The notes under the pieces were generated by a model. The model searched no databases, was not told the DNA's origin, and saw only the letters and a program-made list of their open reading frames with translations. A DNA stretch of 64,000 nucleotides from Pyrinomonadaceae bacterium (GTDB taxonomy: Bacteria > Acidobacteriota > Blastocatellia > Pyrinomonadales > Pyrinomonadaceae), in the NCBI GenBank assembly GCA_021463165.1, contig JAJTWY010000008.1, positions 100,999-164,998 of the forward strand. The letters are read 5' to 3'. Positions 1-9,786 of the stretch are shown one piece after another (position 1 is the first letter of the stretch; every line of letters begins with the position of its first letter). Position numbers and translations under genes: made by a program.

Positions 1-301
1 AGTGATCGAAAAGAAGCCCGATGCCGAGGCTTCGAAACTTCCTGGTGACGCACCTGCGCCTTCAGCCCCCGGCGAAAAGCCTAAAATGATCACCGGCGTC
101 TATATCCTGGACGGTAACAAAGCGAAATTCGTCGAGGTCCAGACAGGTATCATCGGCGAAAGCGACCGCCAGATCACAAGCGGGCTAAAAGAAGGCGATG
201 AGGTGATCACCGGGCCGAGTAGGGTACTGAATACGTTAAAAGACGACACCATCGTCAAGAAACAAACGAAGAAGGAAGCCGAAGCCGCGAACAAGAGTTA
301 G
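1..301 (+). CDS. Efflux RND/MacA-type periplasmic adaptor, C-terminal part
   Basis: This is the 3' end of a gene that begins before the window; only about 99 residues are visible. The stretch reads as the last beta-rich domain of a membrane-fusion (HlyD/MacA) protein. It has an IxGVYILDGNKAKFVEV strand, then VQTGIIGES and a GLKEGDEVITGP turn, which is typical of the MacA/RND adaptor membrane-proximal domain, and it ends in a short lysine-rich tail. Adaptors of this type link an inner-membrane pump to an outer-membrane channel. The next genes are a MacB/LolD-type ATPase and two FtsX-type permeases, which fits a MacAB-like tripartite ABC exporter. The GTG at base 2 is not taken as a start. The family call is good; the substrate is unknown. 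Confidence 0.75.
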   Translation, partial: VIEKKPDAEASKLPGDAPAPSAPGEKPKMITGVYILDGNKAKFVEVQTGIIGESDRQITSGLKEGDEVITGPSRVLNTLKDDTIVKKQTKKEAEAANKS

Positions 302-379
302 GGCGTTTGAGGGCTCGATGGATTTTTACCGGCGGTTTCATGGGTAGCTCTCTGAACTCTCCGCGCTCTGGCGAACATC

Positions 380-1123
380 ATGTACAGATTTATGGAAGGC
401 GAGAACGGCAACGGAAAGAGTGCCCCGGCTCAATCCGGTGAAGCTCTGATCAGCATGAAGAACATCTGGAAGACCTACCAGATGGGAACCGAGGAGCTAC
501 ACGCCCTTCGCGACGTCTCGTTCGAAGTTCGACGTAACGAGTATCTTGCGATCATTGGGCCGTCCGGTTCCGGTAAATCAACCCTGATGAACCTCATCGG
601 ATGTCTTGATTCGCCGAGCAAGGGTGAATATTGGATCAATGGAAATCTCGTTTCTGATATGTCCGACGACGAACTCGCCCGAATACGCAATAAGGAGATC
701 GGATTCGTTTTCCAGACCTTTAACCTGCTATCGCGGGCAACTGCCTTGCATAATGTCGAACTTCCCTTGATCTATGCCGGAATTCGCGCCGCTGAACGAC
801 ATGATATGGCGATGGCCTCGCTTACGTCGGTCGAACTTGGTGACCGCGTGATGCACCGTCCAAATGAACTCTCCGGCGGTCAGCGGCAGCGTGTTGCGAT
901 CGCGCGTGCCCTCGTCAACAGCCCCTCGATCCTGCTTGCCGATGAACCGACGGGAGCCCTTGATTCGAAAACCAGCATCGAGATCATGCACCTGTTTGAA
1001 AAACTTCACGAAGATGGCAATACCATTATTCTAGTCACCCATGAGCCTGACATCGCCGAACGCGCCCATCGTGTCATCACTATCCGCGACGGCCTGATCG
1101 AGAAGGACGAACGAATAAAGTAG
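380..1123 (+). CDS. MacB/LolD-type ABC transporter ATP-binding protein
   Basis: Cytoplasmic ATPase subunit of an ABC exporter, 247 aa. Walker [10 protein letters not shown] lies at about residues 60-68, the LSGGQ signature at 164-168 and Walker B ILLADEP at 184-190, followed by the D-loop and an H-loop (VTHEP). The insertion FQTFNLL after the Q-loop and the TGALDS motif are usual for the MacB/LolD/FtsE group that works with FtsX-type permeases. It lacks its own membrane domain, so it probably serves the two permeases at 1896 and 3147. An internal ATG (residue 5) is an alternative start. The stop codon directly abuts the start of the next gene, indicating an operon. What is exported cannot be read from the sequence. 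Confidence 0.93.
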   Translation: MYRFMEGENGNGKSAPAQSGEALISMKNIWKTYQMGTEELHALRDVSFEVRRNEYLAIIGPSGSGKSTLMNLIGCLDSPSKGEYWINGNLVSDMSDDELARIRNKEIGFVFQTFNLLSRATALHNVELPLIYAGIRAAERHDMAMASLTSVELGDRVMHRPNELSGGQRQRVAIARALVNSPSILLADEPTGALDSKTSIEIMHLFEKLHEDGNTIILVTHEPDIAERAHRVITIRDGLIEKDERIK

Positions 1124-1825
1124 ATGGAAAACATTCCCGCGTATGTCTCGCTTGTTTTCATCTTAACGACATTCGCGACCGTCGCCATCTTGCTGCAGGC
1201 GATAAAGGCCGTCGGCCTCGACGATATTCCCTCAAAATTACTGGTTTTTGCCCTTCCGCTATGGATCGTTTTCCAAACGGTCCTCGCGATAGGCGGCTTT
1301 TATCAGCAAACCGACTCGACCCCGCCCAGGATAGTTTTCTTCGGCGTTCTTCCTCCGGTACTTCTTATCGCGCTATATTTTATCTTCTTCCGAGCATCAT
1401 TTATCGAAAAACTCCCGTTGCGGCTGTTGACTGCGATCCATCTGGTCAGAATTCCCGTGGAGCTCACGCTGTATTGGCTGTTCGGAGCAGGACAGATCCC
1501 GCGGATCATGACTTTCGAGGGAGCAAACTTCGATGTCGTATCGGGTATTCTCGCCTTGATCATCATGTTTGTCGCGTTCAGAGGAGGAAAGACAAACCGT
1601 CCGCTTATTATTGGCTTCAACCTAGTTGGGTTGGTTTTGCTGGCGATCATCGTGACCATCGCGGCCCTTTCCGTTGAATCACCGATGCAGCAGCTATCAT
1701 TCGATCAGCCGAACCGGGCCGTATCCTTCTTTCCCTACATATTCCTTCCGACCATCATCGTTCCGATCGTTTTTGCCAGTCATCTATTCGCCCTTTACAA
1801 ATCTTTGCGTGGAAATCTACAGTGA
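1124..1825 (+). CDS. Multi-pass membrane protein of unknown function
   Basis: A 233-aa very hydrophobic protein with about seven predicted membrane spans and short polar loops, which I do not recognise. It starts immediately after the stop of the ABC ATPase and lies before the two permeases. It is therefore almost certainly co-transcribed with them, but it lacks the large periplasmic domain and the C-terminal three-helix pattern of FtsX-type permeases, so it is not simply a third permease. The N-terminus (residues 5-26) is a membrane helix rather than a cleaved signal. It might be an accessory membrane component of the exporter or an unrelated passenger; nothing in the sequence decides this. 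Confidence 0.8.
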   Translation: MENIPAYVSLVFILTTFATVAILLQAIKAVGLDDIPSKLLVFALPLWIVFQTVLAIGGFYQQTDSTPPRIVFFGVLPPVLLIALYFIFFRASFIEKLPLRLLTAIHLVRIPVELTLYWLFGAGQIPRIMTFEGANFDVVSGILALIIMFVAFRGGKTNRPLIIGFNLVGLVLLAIIVTIAALSVESPMQQLSFDQPNRAVSFFPYIFLPTIIVPIVFASHLFALYKSLRGNLQ

Positions 1826-1895
1826 TCTTCGCCCATTTTTGATAAAATCAGTTAAATTGATGCTGCCCGTTGGTCCAGATCATAGGCGGACTTAG

Positions 1896-3131
1896 ATGAA
1901 TTTTTACGAAACGTTAAAGCTCGCATTCTCGGCAATTTGGGCCCACAAGCTGCGCTCGTTCCTGACATTGCTCGGGATGATCATTGGCATGACGGCCTTT
2001 ATGGTAGTTCTGTCGATCCTTCAAGGCTTCAACAGCTATGTTGACGAGAAGATCGCGGGCATTGGTTCTAATACATTCAATATTCAACGCTTTAATTTCG
2101 AAGATTTTAAGGATACTGACACGATAAACGCAGCCCAACGGCGGAATACCGAACTGAGTTTTGATGAACTCGACTTTCTCCGTCAGCGTGCGCAGTTGAT
2201 CGAAAGCATAGGAGCTAAGGCGGGCAATACGTCGAGTTCGGTCAGACAGGGAACTTATTCGCTTGAAGATGTCGGTATAACGGGAGCCGAGCCGATAATT
2301 CGAGATATCGAAAACCTCGACATTGCCGAGGGACGGTATTTCACCGATATCGAAAATGACAACGCAATGCGCGTGGCCTATGTAGGGCGTGATATTGCTA
2401 CCAATTTATTCCCATTCGGTGGGGCTATCGGCGGCGAGATATCGATACGCGGGATCCCTTATAGAGTGATTGGCATTCAAACCGCGAAAGGCACCGTATT
2501 TGGATTTCCGCAGGACAACTTTGTTCAGCTTCCGATCAAGACATTCGGGGAGAACTTTGGCGGGCTTCGACGCCAGCGGGCCCCTTATTTCATCGCAAGG
2601 CCGAAGAACGGTGTGAAGACCGCGGACGCGGTGGATGAGGTTCGCACCTTGATGAGGATAAAGCGCAAGGTGCCGAGCGGTGAAAAGGATAATTTCGGCA
2701 TTGTCACACCGGACGCTATCAGCGGGCTGCGTGACAGCCTGTTTGGCACGATATCGACCGTTATCCTCTTTGTTCCGGCGATCGCTCTCGTAGTTGGTGC
2801 GATCGTTATCATGAATATAATGCTGGTGGCCGTCACAGAGCGCACCAAGGAGATCGGGATCCGGAAATCGCTCGGTGCCCGCCAGCAGGATATCCTGCAG
2901 CAGTTCCTTCTTGAGTCGGGAATGCTGGCAGCGATCGGCGGTGTAATAGGGCTGATCCTTGCACTGATCATTGGCCAAGTGATCACCAGGCTCGTCTTCC
3001 CTACTCGGATCCCGTGGTGGTCTGCGGTGATCGCGATCGGGGTTTCGGCTCTTGTCGGGATCATGGCCGGCCTTTTTCCTGCATGGAAGGCCGCCAGGCT
3101 CGATCCCATCGAAGCCCTGCGTGCAGATTAG
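1896..3131 (+). CDS. FtsX/MacB-type ABC transporter permease
   Basis: 411-aa inner-membrane permease. One N-terminal membrane helix (about residues 20-42) is followed by a large extracytoplasmic domain of the MacB_PCD type (about 45-280). A C-terminal FtsX domain with three helices follows (about 290-405). It contains the conserved MNIMLVAVTERTKEIGIRKSLG motif, which couples to the ATPase, and ends PIEALRAD, the classic end of this family. It is paired with a second similar permease 15 bp downstream, and the ATPase lies upstream, so the two probably form a heterodimeric membrane core. MacB proteins of Proteobacteria carry ATPase and permease in one chain; here they are separate genes. The substrate is unknown. 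Confidence 0.92.
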   Translation: MNFYETLKLAFSAIWAHKLRSFLTLLGMIIGMTAFMVVLSILQGFNSYVDEKIAGIGSNTFNIQRFNFEDFKDTDTINAAQRRNTELSFDELDFLRQRAQLIESIGAKAGNTSSSVRQGTYSLEDVGITGAEPIIRDIENLDIAEGRYFTDIENDNAMRVAYVGRDIATNLFPFGGAIGGEISIRGIPYRVIGIQTAKGTVFGFPQDNFVQLPIKTFGENFGGLRRQRAPYFIARPKNGVKTADAVDEVRTLMRIKRKVPSGEKDNFGIVTPDAISGLRDSLFGTISTVILFVPAIALVVGAIVIMNIMLVAVTERTKEIGIRKSLGARQQDILQQFLLESGMLAAIGGVIGLILALIIGQVITRLVFPTRIPWWSAVIAIGVSALVGIMAGLFPAWKAARLDPIEALRAD

Positions 3132-3146
3132 AAGATCGAAGGCACT

Positions 3147-4409
3147 ATGAAAGTTATCACCAGCCAATTTTACGAGAACCTCAAAATGGCGTTTGACACG
3201 TTGAGGTCGAATAAGATGCGCTCGTTTCTTACCATCATCGGGGTCGTGGTCGGCGTGATAACGGTGATGCTGATCTCATCGATCATCAGCGGTATTGGCC
3301 TGGCGGTGGAAAAGCAGGTGAAGGCCTTCGGAACCCGTTCCATCTTCATCTATAAGCAAGAGATCGGTATCCGATTCGGGCGCCCGTCCCGTGAGGAACG
3401 TATGCGGCCGGACCTTACTCTCGATGATGCTCTCGCGTTGCGGGAGCTTTCCGAGGTTGAGACCTCGGTTCCATTTCTAAATGTTTCCAGCGGTTTTTTC
3501 GGTAATCGTACGGTAGTCTCTGCAGCGGGCAAGCAAACTCAGAACATACAGCTGAGCGGCACGCTGCCCGAGATCGAAAAAGCCGAAACCGAGGTCTTGA
3601 TCGAAGGCAGGTGGTTCACGCAGGCCGAATCGGACGCCAAGGCCGATGTTTGCCTTATCGGTGACACGGTCAAAGACACCTTCTTCCCCTACAAGTCGGC
3701 CATCGGCGAAAAACTCGAGATAAACGGACGCGAATTCCGCATCATTGGCCAGTTGCAAAAAAAGGAGCAGCTTCTCGGCGGCGGCGGTGGGGGTAATAAT
3801 GACGAGAGCAACACGATCTTCCTGCCTTTTCACGCCGCTTTGAGGATCAAGCCGAACGCTGACGATATCTTTATCATGGCGATCGCAAAACCGGGCCGCC
3901 TGAACCAGGCTCGCGATCAGATCGAGGATCTCCTCAGAGTGCGGCGAAATGTTGCTTTCGGTAAGAAAAATAACTTTTCGACAGCGACGGCCGACAGTAT
4001 CATCGACCAGTTCAAGTCCATCACCGCCGGCGTGGCCCTCGCGATGGTCGTCATATCGTCTATCGGCCTAATGATCGGTGGTATCGGCGTGATGAACATT
4101 ATGCTGGTATCGGTTACCGAACGCACTCGGGAGATCGGGATCCGAAAAGCTGTCGGGGCAAAGAAGAGCGACATTCTACTCCAATTCCTGATCGAAGCCG
4201 GAACGCTCACCGGTTTTGGCGGACTCGTCGGGCTCGGTGTTGGCTGGCTTCTGACCTTGCTGGTAAGTCTTGTCTTCCCGTCCTACGTGCCGTGGTGGGC
4301 CCCACTCGGCGGATTTGTCGCAAGCGTCGGCATCGGGCTGGTATTCGGCATCTGGCCCGCATGGAAAGCGGCCAGTCTCGACCCGATCGAGTCCTTGCGA
4401 TACGAATAG
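3147..4409 (+). CDS. FtsX/MacB-type ABC transporter permease, second copy
   Basis: 420-aa paralogue of the preceding permease with the same plan: an N-terminal helix, a periplasmic MacB_PCD domain, and a C-terminal FtsX domain with the MNIMLVSVTERTREIGIRKAVG motif and the terminal PIESLRYE. The periplasmic domain carries a glycine-rich loop (GGGGGG, about residues 211-216) absent from its partner. The 15-bp spacing to the gene before it and the shared family ending point to duplication and a heterodimer. The gene ends 63 bp before the end of a convergent gene, so it is the last of this operon. Confidence 0.92.
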   Translation: MKVITSQFYENLKMAFDTLRSNKMRSFLTIIGVVVGVITVMLISSIISGIGLAVEKQVKAFGTRSIFIYKQEIGIRFGRPSREERMRPDLTLDDALALRELSEVETSVPFLNVSSGFFGNRTVVSAAGKQTQNIQLSGTLPEIEKAETEVLIEGRWFTQAESDAKADVCLIGDTVKDTFFPYKSAIGEKLEINGREFRIIGQLQKKEQLLGGGGGGNNDESNTIFLPFHAALRIKPNADDIFIMAIAKPGRLNQARDQIEDLLRVRRNVAFGKKNNFSTATADSIIDQFKSITAGVALAMVVISSIGLMIGGIGVMNIMLVSVTERTREIGIRKAVGAKKSDILLQFLIEAGTLTGFGGLVGLGVGWLLTLLVSLVFPSYVPWWAPLGGFVASVGIGLVFGIWPAWKAASLDPIESLRYE

Positions 4410-4472
4410 GACACTCGCAATAATGAACTGGCGGCCGAATCCCCCGGACCATGCACCCTGATCCCGGTACGG

Positions 4473-5402
4473 CTAGCTGATAAAGCTTGGGAAGGCAACT
4501 GCCATCGCTAGGCCGAAGAAAAGGATGACGGCGAATATCGCAAGGCTCGCGCTCCATGCGATCGTTCCGCTAACCTTTTCACCGGCATTTTTCAGGCCAA
4601 TTGCGTTGAGAGCGATCCAATAGAACATCAGAACGCTGAATGATCCGAGTAAGGTATAGATCACGGGGTTTTCAGCCGAAGATACAAGGAAATTCAGGTT
4701 GTCCTGTATTAGCGACTGCTGTCCCAGAATCGGGTGAATATCCGCAGGATCCTTCACATACAGCATTATCGTATTTAGGATGAATCTCAGCACGCTAACC
4801 GGAAACATCGCGTAAACAGCCACTGAAAAGGCCTGCCAAAAGTTTATCTTCCCTCCCATCGCCAGGGCGAAAACGAAGAAAACCCCCGCAAGGATCGAGC
4901 AAAGGAAGGTCAACCCGGCAAATGTACCAGGAACCTGAATTACCCTTTGAAACGAACTTTGAGCGTCAGCAAGGGCCTGAGCACGGCCATCCTCGACCTG
5001 CTTCCTGGCGTCAGGATTGTTGGCGATCATTGACATTTCCAAGGTCTTGTCGATGGTAAAGTCAACGATACGTTTCGCACCGATCCTTTCCACAAAAAGC
5101 ACCGAATAGGTACTGGAGAGCACGACCATTATCAACAAGGCGACAAGAAACCGCGGATGGCGGCGAAAATTTGCAAACACCTCGCCCGGCGAGAAGAAGA
5201 TATTCCCAAGAGTGCTCGGTGTGGACATTCGCTCGACACCTTCCGAATCGGGCCTATCGATAAAGCTGAGCCCAATTATCAGGCCGCCCGCCAAGATCAG
5301 AACAACACCCGTGCCAGTACCGCCGGGCACAACTTTTGCGATGCTAAGCACCGCCAGAATAAACCCGACCGCAGCGAGGACAATGCCAGCTATTCGATTC
5401 AT
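4473..5402 (-). CDS. Yip1-domain membrane protein
   Basis: 309-aa membrane protein. Two membrane spans at the N-terminus (about residues 5-50) are followed by a soluble stretch. A Yip1-like domain then begins with LGNIFFSPGEVFANFRRHPRF, the usual start of bacterial Yip1/DUF family proteins, with about five further helices. Bacterial Yip1 proteins are widespread in Acidobacteria and of unknown function. It is downstream of and on the same strand as the two oligopeptide-transporter ATPases, 40 bp from the nearer one, so co-transcription is likely. Confidence in the reading frame is high, and moderate for the family. Confidence 0.8.
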   Translation of the reverse strand: MNRIAGIVLAAVGFILAVLSIAKVVPGGTGTGVVLILAGGLIIGLSFIDRPDSEGVERMSTPSTLGNIFFSPGEVFANFRRHPRFLVALLIMVVLSSTYSVLFVERIGAKRIVDFTIDKTLEMSMIANNPDARKQVEDGRAQALADAQSSFQRVIQVPGTFAGLTFLCSILAGVFFVFALAMGGKINFWQAFSVAVYAMFPVSVLRFILNTIMLYVKDPADIHPILGQQSLIQDNLNFLVSSAENPVIYTLLGSFSVLMFYWIALNAIGLKNAGEKVSGTIAWSASLAIFAVILFFGLAMAVAFPSFIS

Positions 5403-5442
5403 ATTTCCCTCAGATCAATTAAATTAGAGACTTCATTATAAC

Positions 5443-6465
5443 TTACGCCGATGTGCCGGGATTAGTTGCAAGTTTCATCTCCCCAGGGCCATCGGCCCTG
5501 ATACACGCAGCGAAATGCCCGGGGCCAAGCTCGCGCAATTCCGGATCGACCTTTGAGCATTCGTCGATCGCGATCGGGCATCGAGTGCGGAAACGACATC
5601 CCGACGGTGGATTGATCGGGGTTGGAACGTCGCCTCGGAGAACGATCCGATCTCGTTTGAAGGTCGGATCGGGTATTGGTATTGCCGAAAGAAGGGCCTT
5701 GGTATAGGGATGTTTCGGCGTTGAATAAAGCGATCCGGCATCACAGATCTCAACTATTTTGCCCAGATACATGACCGCGACACGGTCCGAGATGTGTTCG
5801 ACCACTGCCAATCCGTGCGAAATGAATAGATACGCGAGTCCGTACTCTTCCTGGAGTTCCTGAAGCAGATTGACGACCTGCGCCTGTACGGAAACATCAA
5901 GAGCGGAGACGGGCTCGTCGCAGATGATGAGCTTTGGGTTCAATGCCAAGGCACGTGCAATGCCGATACGCTGCCGCTGGCCTCCGGAAAACTCGTGCGG
6001 GTATCTATCAGCATATTTCGGATCCAACCCGACTTTCGAGAGGAGGTCTTCAACTTTCGCGCTCTGCGTTTCACGGTCCCCGATCTTATGGATCCTGAGC
6101 GGCTCAGCGATGATCGATCTTATGCTGAGACGCGGGTTAAGGCTTGCGTAAGGGTCTTGAAAAATGATCTGCATCTCGCGACGCAGACTCTGCATTTGCT
6201 CCTTCGGGAGCCCGACGATGTCGCGGCCTTCGAAACGTATCTCGCCGGTCGTTGGCTCGTGGAGACGAAGCAGGCAGCGGCCAACCGTTGATTTTCCACA
6301 ACCGGATTCCCCCACCAGCCCAAGCGTTTCACCGGCGAGAATATCAAATGAGATATCTGAAACCGCCTGTACGACGTCATCGCTGTTCTCAACGGGAAAG
6401 TTCTTGACAAGGTGACGCACCTCTACAAGAACCCCGGCCGTATTGTCTCTTTGTGTCGCGACCAT
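5443..6465 (-). CDS. Oligopeptide/dipeptide ABC transporter ATPase (DppF/OppF type)
   Basis: 340-aa ATPase. Walker [10 protein letters not shown] lies at about residues 52-60, the [15 protein letters not shown] signature near 165-180 and Walker [13 protein letters not shown] just after. The C-terminus has the oligopeptide-transporter extension with the cysteine-containing [13 protein letters not shown] segment that can bind a metal or Fe-S cluster in this family. It is the OppF-type partner of the OppD-type ATPase 42 bp upstream. Together they would energise uptake of peptides, fitting the neighbouring peptidase cluster. The permeases and the binding protein are not in the window on this side, so the full transporter must be encoded elsewhere. 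Confidence 0.92.
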   Translation of the reverse strand: MVATQRDNTAGVLVEVRHLVKNFPVENSDDVVQAVSDISFDILAGETLGLVGESGCGKSTVGRCLLRLHEPTTGEIRFEGRDIVGLPKEQMQSLRREMQIIFQDPYASLNPRLSIRSIIAEPLRIHKIGDRETQSAKVEDLLSKVGLDPKYADRYPHEFSGGQRQRIGIARALALNPKLIICDEPVSALDVSVQAQVVNLLQELQEEYGLAYLFISHGLAVVEHISDRVAVMYLGKIVEICDAGSLYSTPKHPYTKALLSAIPIPDPTFKRDRIVLRGDVPTPINPPSGCRFRTRCPIAIDECSKVDPELRELGPGHFAACIRADGPGEMKLATNPGTSA

Positions 6466-6507
6466 CGAAAAACTAGAACGGTTATCTTCTATTCAACTCC
6501 TTGCCTT

Positions 6508-7539
6508 CTAATTGCCCTGTTCCATCGAGAGCGTCCGCTCGCGGGCCACATTGAATCTCATCGCCGGATCATGCAAAACGCACCGAACTCTGGCACCGCT
6601 AGCGAGCTCCGTAAGCGGGATCTCACCTTCGAGGCAGATCTCCATTCGGTGTTCACAACGCGGTGCAAAGTGGCAGCCCAACGGTAGATCGGTAGGGCTC
6701 GGCACTGTTCCTTCGATAGTTCTGAGACGCTCAGACCGAGACGAACCCGTTGCGGTCAGTTTTGGCACCGATCGCAGCAACCCTCGGGTGTAGGGGTGTT
6801 TCGGGTTTGCAAAGAGCTCATCCACGCCCGATTCTTCGACGATCTTGCCCGTATACATGACGCAGACGCGGTCGGCAACCTCGGCAACCACACCCAGGTC
6901 GTGGGTGATCAACAAGACCGCGAGTTTGCGCGAACGTCGGAGTTCGTCGAGCAATTCGAGGATCTGCGCCTGGATCGTCACGTCAAGAGCCGTTGTCGGC
7001 TCGTCGGCTATCAGCAGTTCGGGGTCGCAGGCAAGGGCCATAGCGATCATCACGCGCTGACGCATACCACCGGAAAGCTGATGTGGATAATCGTTCACGC
7101 GACGCTCGGGCGATGGGATCGACACCTCTTTCATAGCTGCGATCGCGGCCTCCCAAGCCTTCTTTTTATCAAGTTTGCGATGCAGCCGGAGGGCCTCGGC
7201 TATCTGTTCACCGACCGTAAAAACCGGATTAAGCGATGTCATCGGGTCTTGAAAGATCATTGCGATGTCATTGCCGCGAATCTCCCGCATCCGTTCTGCC
7301 GAAGCGGATAAAAGTTCCTCGCCCCGGAAGCGGATCGACCCGCCGGCGATCCTCCCCGGCTTAGAGATCAGCCCCATGACCGAGAGCGCGGTAACCGATT
7401 TGCCGCAGCCCGATTCGCCAACCAGGCCTAGCAATTCGCCTTCGTCCAGTGAAAAACTAACGCCATCGACCGACCTCACCAAACCGGCACGGGTCGGAAA
7501 CTGAGTTCTCAGGTTGTTAACTTCGAGTAATTGAGACAA
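6508..7539 (-). CDS. Oligopeptide/dipeptide ABC transporter ATPase (DppD/OppD type)
   Basis: 343-aa ATPase. Walker [10 protein letters not shown] is at about residues 41-49, the [15 protein letters not shown] signature is present, and Walker B reads [12 protein letters not shown]. The C-terminal extension has [18 protein letters not shown], the cysteine-rich oligopeptide_HPY motif. The [15 protein letters not shown] variant distinguishes the OppD/DppD subfamily from OppF/DppF. It is the first gene of a minus-strand unit with the OppF-like ATPase and the Yip1 protein. About 240 bp separates it from the divergent S41 peptidase gene, enough for two promoters. Substrate type is inferred from family only. 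Confidence 0.92.
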   Translation of the reverse strand: MSQLLEVNNLRTQFPTRAGLVRSVDGVSFSLDEGELLGLVGESGCGKSVTALSVMGLISKPGRIAGGSIRFRGEELLSASAERMREIRGNDIAMIFQDPMTSLNPVFTVGEQIAEALRLHRKLDKKKAWEAAIAAMKEVSIPSPERRVNDYPHQLSGGMRQRVMIAMALACDPELLIADEPTTALDVTIQAQILELLDELRRSRKLAVLLITHDLGVVAEVADRVCVMYTGKIVEESGVDELFANPKHPYTRGLLRSVPKLTATGSSRSERLRTIEGTVPSPTDLPLGCHFAPRCEHRMEICLEGEIPLTELASGARVRCVLHDPAMRFNVARERTLSMEQGN

Positions 7540-7780
7540 TAGCTTTTCGATCTCAAATGCACTCTGAAACTGTAACCCGTGCGGGTTCGTATCTAAGTCA
7601 GCGTGCAGGTTCAGCTTCGGACACCAGAATTTTAACCCACTCGACGGCGAACATTAAAGTTCACAGCTTTATTTGAGGTCCAATGCAACTAAAACCGTCG
7701 CATTTTCCTCAAATGGATGCTATTGTTTTTCTTGTAGTTTCGGGCCGCGACCAGGTTAACCTCAGGGAGATTTAATATTT

Positions 7781-9505
7781 GTGAAGCACAGCATTAGACG
7801 ACTCAATGCAGTTTTGGCGATTCTGTCTATTTCGGCCGTTAGTTTTGCGCAAAATCCAGGCGCAACGGCGCGGAGCCAGTCCGAGCGGTCCTCCGATGTT
7901 CCGGCCGGTTCTACTGCCAAAAAGGTTACGCCGGCAGCGATTCAGTCCGAACTGAAGGAGGCTCTCGCCGTTATTCAGAATAATTACGGCGGAACAAGAT
8001 CGCTCGACTATAATGAGATCTTCAAATCATCGATCGATTCGATGCTTCACTCGCTCGATCCCCATTCAAATTATTTCGACGCCAAGGAATTCGAGCAGTT
8101 CAGGAACGATCAGAGCTCACGCTATTTCGGGATTGGAGCGACAATCGGCGATCTTTCCGATCCTGACGGCAAGGTGATCGCAACCTATATCAAGGCGACT
8201 TTCGACCGTGCCCCTGCCCACCGTGCAGGATTGAGATACGGCGATAAGATCATCGAGGTCAATGGCCAGTCGATGCTTGGAAAGCCCTTCAGTGAGGTGC
8301 GCAATCAACTGCGTGGCCCGCAGGGAACGACCGCAAAGATCGTCGTGGAGAGGCTTGGAACAGGAGCCCGTGAGACCGTCAACATAGTGCGCGATGCGGT
8401 TCCGCAGCCCTCGATCAGCGAAGCATATATGATCCGTCCGGGGATCGGATACCTGAACATGAGCGGCGGCTTTAACCAAACCACCTATAATGAGTTCGTT
8501 CAGGCAATGCGTAGGCTCCGGGCAGCGGGGATGCAGCAGCTTGTGATCGATCTGAGGAATAACGGAGGAGGCCTTGTCGGCCAGGCCTACCGTGTAGCAA
8601 GCGCGTTTCTCGCCGAAGGACAGATCATCTTCTCGCAGAAGGGTCGAATGGAGGGAGCCACCGATCCGCCGTATCCGTCGATGAACCGGAATCCTGATCG
8701 CTCCCCGATCGTCGTACTGGTCAATCGAAACACGGCATCTGCTTCAGAGATCCTTGCGGGTGCTCTTCAGGACCATGACAGAGCACTTATCGTCGGCGAA
8801 GACACCTTTGGCAAGGGCCTCGTTCAGAATCCATTTCCGCTCGAGTATGGTTCGATGCTCTTGCTGACGATCGCGAAATATGAAACGCCGTCAGGAAGGC
8901 TCATTCAAAGGGACTACTCGAATGGCGACCTCTATAATTATTACACCGAGGGCGGAAGTTTAAGGGACGAGAATCAGGAAAAGGTGCGAGGGTCTGAAAG
9001 TAAGACCGACACCGGCCGCAGCGTCTTCAGCGGTGGCGGCATCAACCCCGACGTTCCGCTCAAGCCCCAGACAATAACCAATGAGCGTGCCCGTACGCAG
9101 GCGAAGATCGCGGTGCCGATCTTTGGCTTCTCACTCGAACTCATTTCAGGAAAGGTCAAGGGACTTGAGGCGTATAAGATCGACAAGCCGATCCTCTTCG
9201 ACTACGACATCAAGGCCTCCGATTACCCGGTCAATGATGCTGTTTATGCAGCGTTCAAGCACTTTGCCGTTGACAAATATAAGATGACCGCTGCTCAGCT
9301 AGATCGGGAACGGGAGTTTATAGAACGTATGCTCAGGACGGAACTCATTACCGCGGCGTTCGGTACCCAGACGTCTTCCCAAGTTTTTAATAACTATGAC
9401 ACCCAGCTACTTCAGGCGATAGACCTCCTGCCTCAGGCAAAGCAGCTTGCAATTCAGAGCGAGCGAGCGAAATCCCCGGCCAAGGACAAATCTTCTGCCA
9501 ATTGA
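7781..9505 (+). CDS. S41 family C-terminal processing peptidase
   Basis: 574-aa exported serine peptidase. A signal peptide ends near SFAQ (residues 1-24). A PDZ domain (about 115-195) precedes the S41 catalytic domain with the Ser-Lys dyad intact: TASASE with Ser320, and TFGKG with Lys345, 25 residues apart as in other members. Proteins of this family cleave substrates at their C-termini in the periplasm. The GTG start lies 11 bases after an AGGGAG ribosome-binding site. A strong terminator follows the stop codon. A second S41 homologue at 24547 lacks these catalytic residues, so this is the active one of the two in the window. Confidence 0.93.
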   Translation: MKHSIRRLNAVLAILSISAVSFAQNPGATARSQSERSSDVPAGSTAKKVTPAAIQSELKEALAVIQNNYGGTRSLDYNEIFKSSIDSMLHSLDPHSNYFDAKEFEQFRNDQSSRYFGIGATIGDLSDPDGKVIATYIKATFDRAPAHRAGLRYGDKIIEVNGQSMLGKPFSEVRNQLRGPQGTTAKIVVERLGTGARETVNIVRDAVPQPSISEAYMIRPGIGYLNMSGGFNQTTYNEFVQAMRRLRAAGMQQLVIDLRNNGGGLVGQAYRVASAFLAEGQIIFSQKGRMEGATDPPYPSMNRNPDRSPIVVLVNRNTASASEILAGALQDHDRALIVGEDTFGKGLVQNPFPLEYGSMLLLTIAKYETPSGRLIQRDYSNGDLYNYYTEGGSLRDENQEKVRGSESKTDTGRSVFSGGGINPDVPLKPQTITNERARTQAKIAVPIFGFSLELISGKVKGLEAYKIDKPILFDYDIKASDYPVNDAVYAAFKHFAVDKYKMTAAQLDREREFIERMLRTELITAAFGTQTSSQVFNNYDTQLLQAIDLLPQAKQLAIQSERAKSPAKDKSSAN

Positions 9506-9529
9506 TCTAGTTTAGGATTAATCTTGATC

Positions 9530-9559
9530 GGGCTCTCGACCATTCGAGAGCCCTTTTTT
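9530..9559 (+). terminator. Rho-independent terminator after the S41 gene
   Basis: A perfect 10-bp stem (GGGCTCTCGA with TCGAGAGCCC) and a four-base loop are followed by six T, 24 bp after the stop codon of the S41 peptidase. The T run touches the stop codon of the convergent small membrane-protein gene. Confidence 0.92.
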
Positions 9560-9725
9560 AGACCGCTAAGCTGATCAGGTAGTAGATCCCGACGCCGATG
9601 GCGACAATAATTGCAACAGCAACCACAACTATCGCGGCAACCACCAATTTGAACTTGCGATAACGGTTAGGATCCGGCGGCGAGAGTTGACTCTGCGGAA
9701 AGTATGGTGGCGGCCTATTGAGCAT
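9558..9725 (-). CDS. Small single-span membrane protein, 55 aa
   Basis: Short reading frame, 55 codons plus stop. The N-terminal half is proline-rich and polar (MLNRPPPYFP, then SPPDPNRYRK). A single strongly hydrophobic helix follows, about residues 27-54, rich in Val, Ala and Ile. This plan, a cytoplasmic proline-rich tail with a basic patch (RYRKFK) and one membrane span, is common for real small membrane proteins. No family is recognised. It converges on the S41 gene, sharing the terminator region, and lies 61 bp downstream of the M28 peptidase gene on the same strand, so it may be the last gene of that transcript. Existence is moderately sure; function unknown. Confidence 0.55.
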   Translation of the reverse strand: MLNRPPPYFPQSQLSPPDPNRYRKFKLVVAAIVVVAVAIIVAIGVGIYYLISLAV

Positions 9726-9786
9726 GCTCTAATTCTACCCTATAACTCAGAAAACGTCATAGCCGTCATGCCCCCAAGGACCAAGT

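Noticed and set aside
2406..3167. A 253-codon minus-strand frame opposite the first permease.
   Set aside because: Charged, low-complexity translation and antisense to a firm FtsX-type permease gene.
9558..9560. A frame overlap that would make the S41 terminator part of the small gene.
   Set aside because: The stop codon only touches the T run; the stem lies fully outside the small reading frame.
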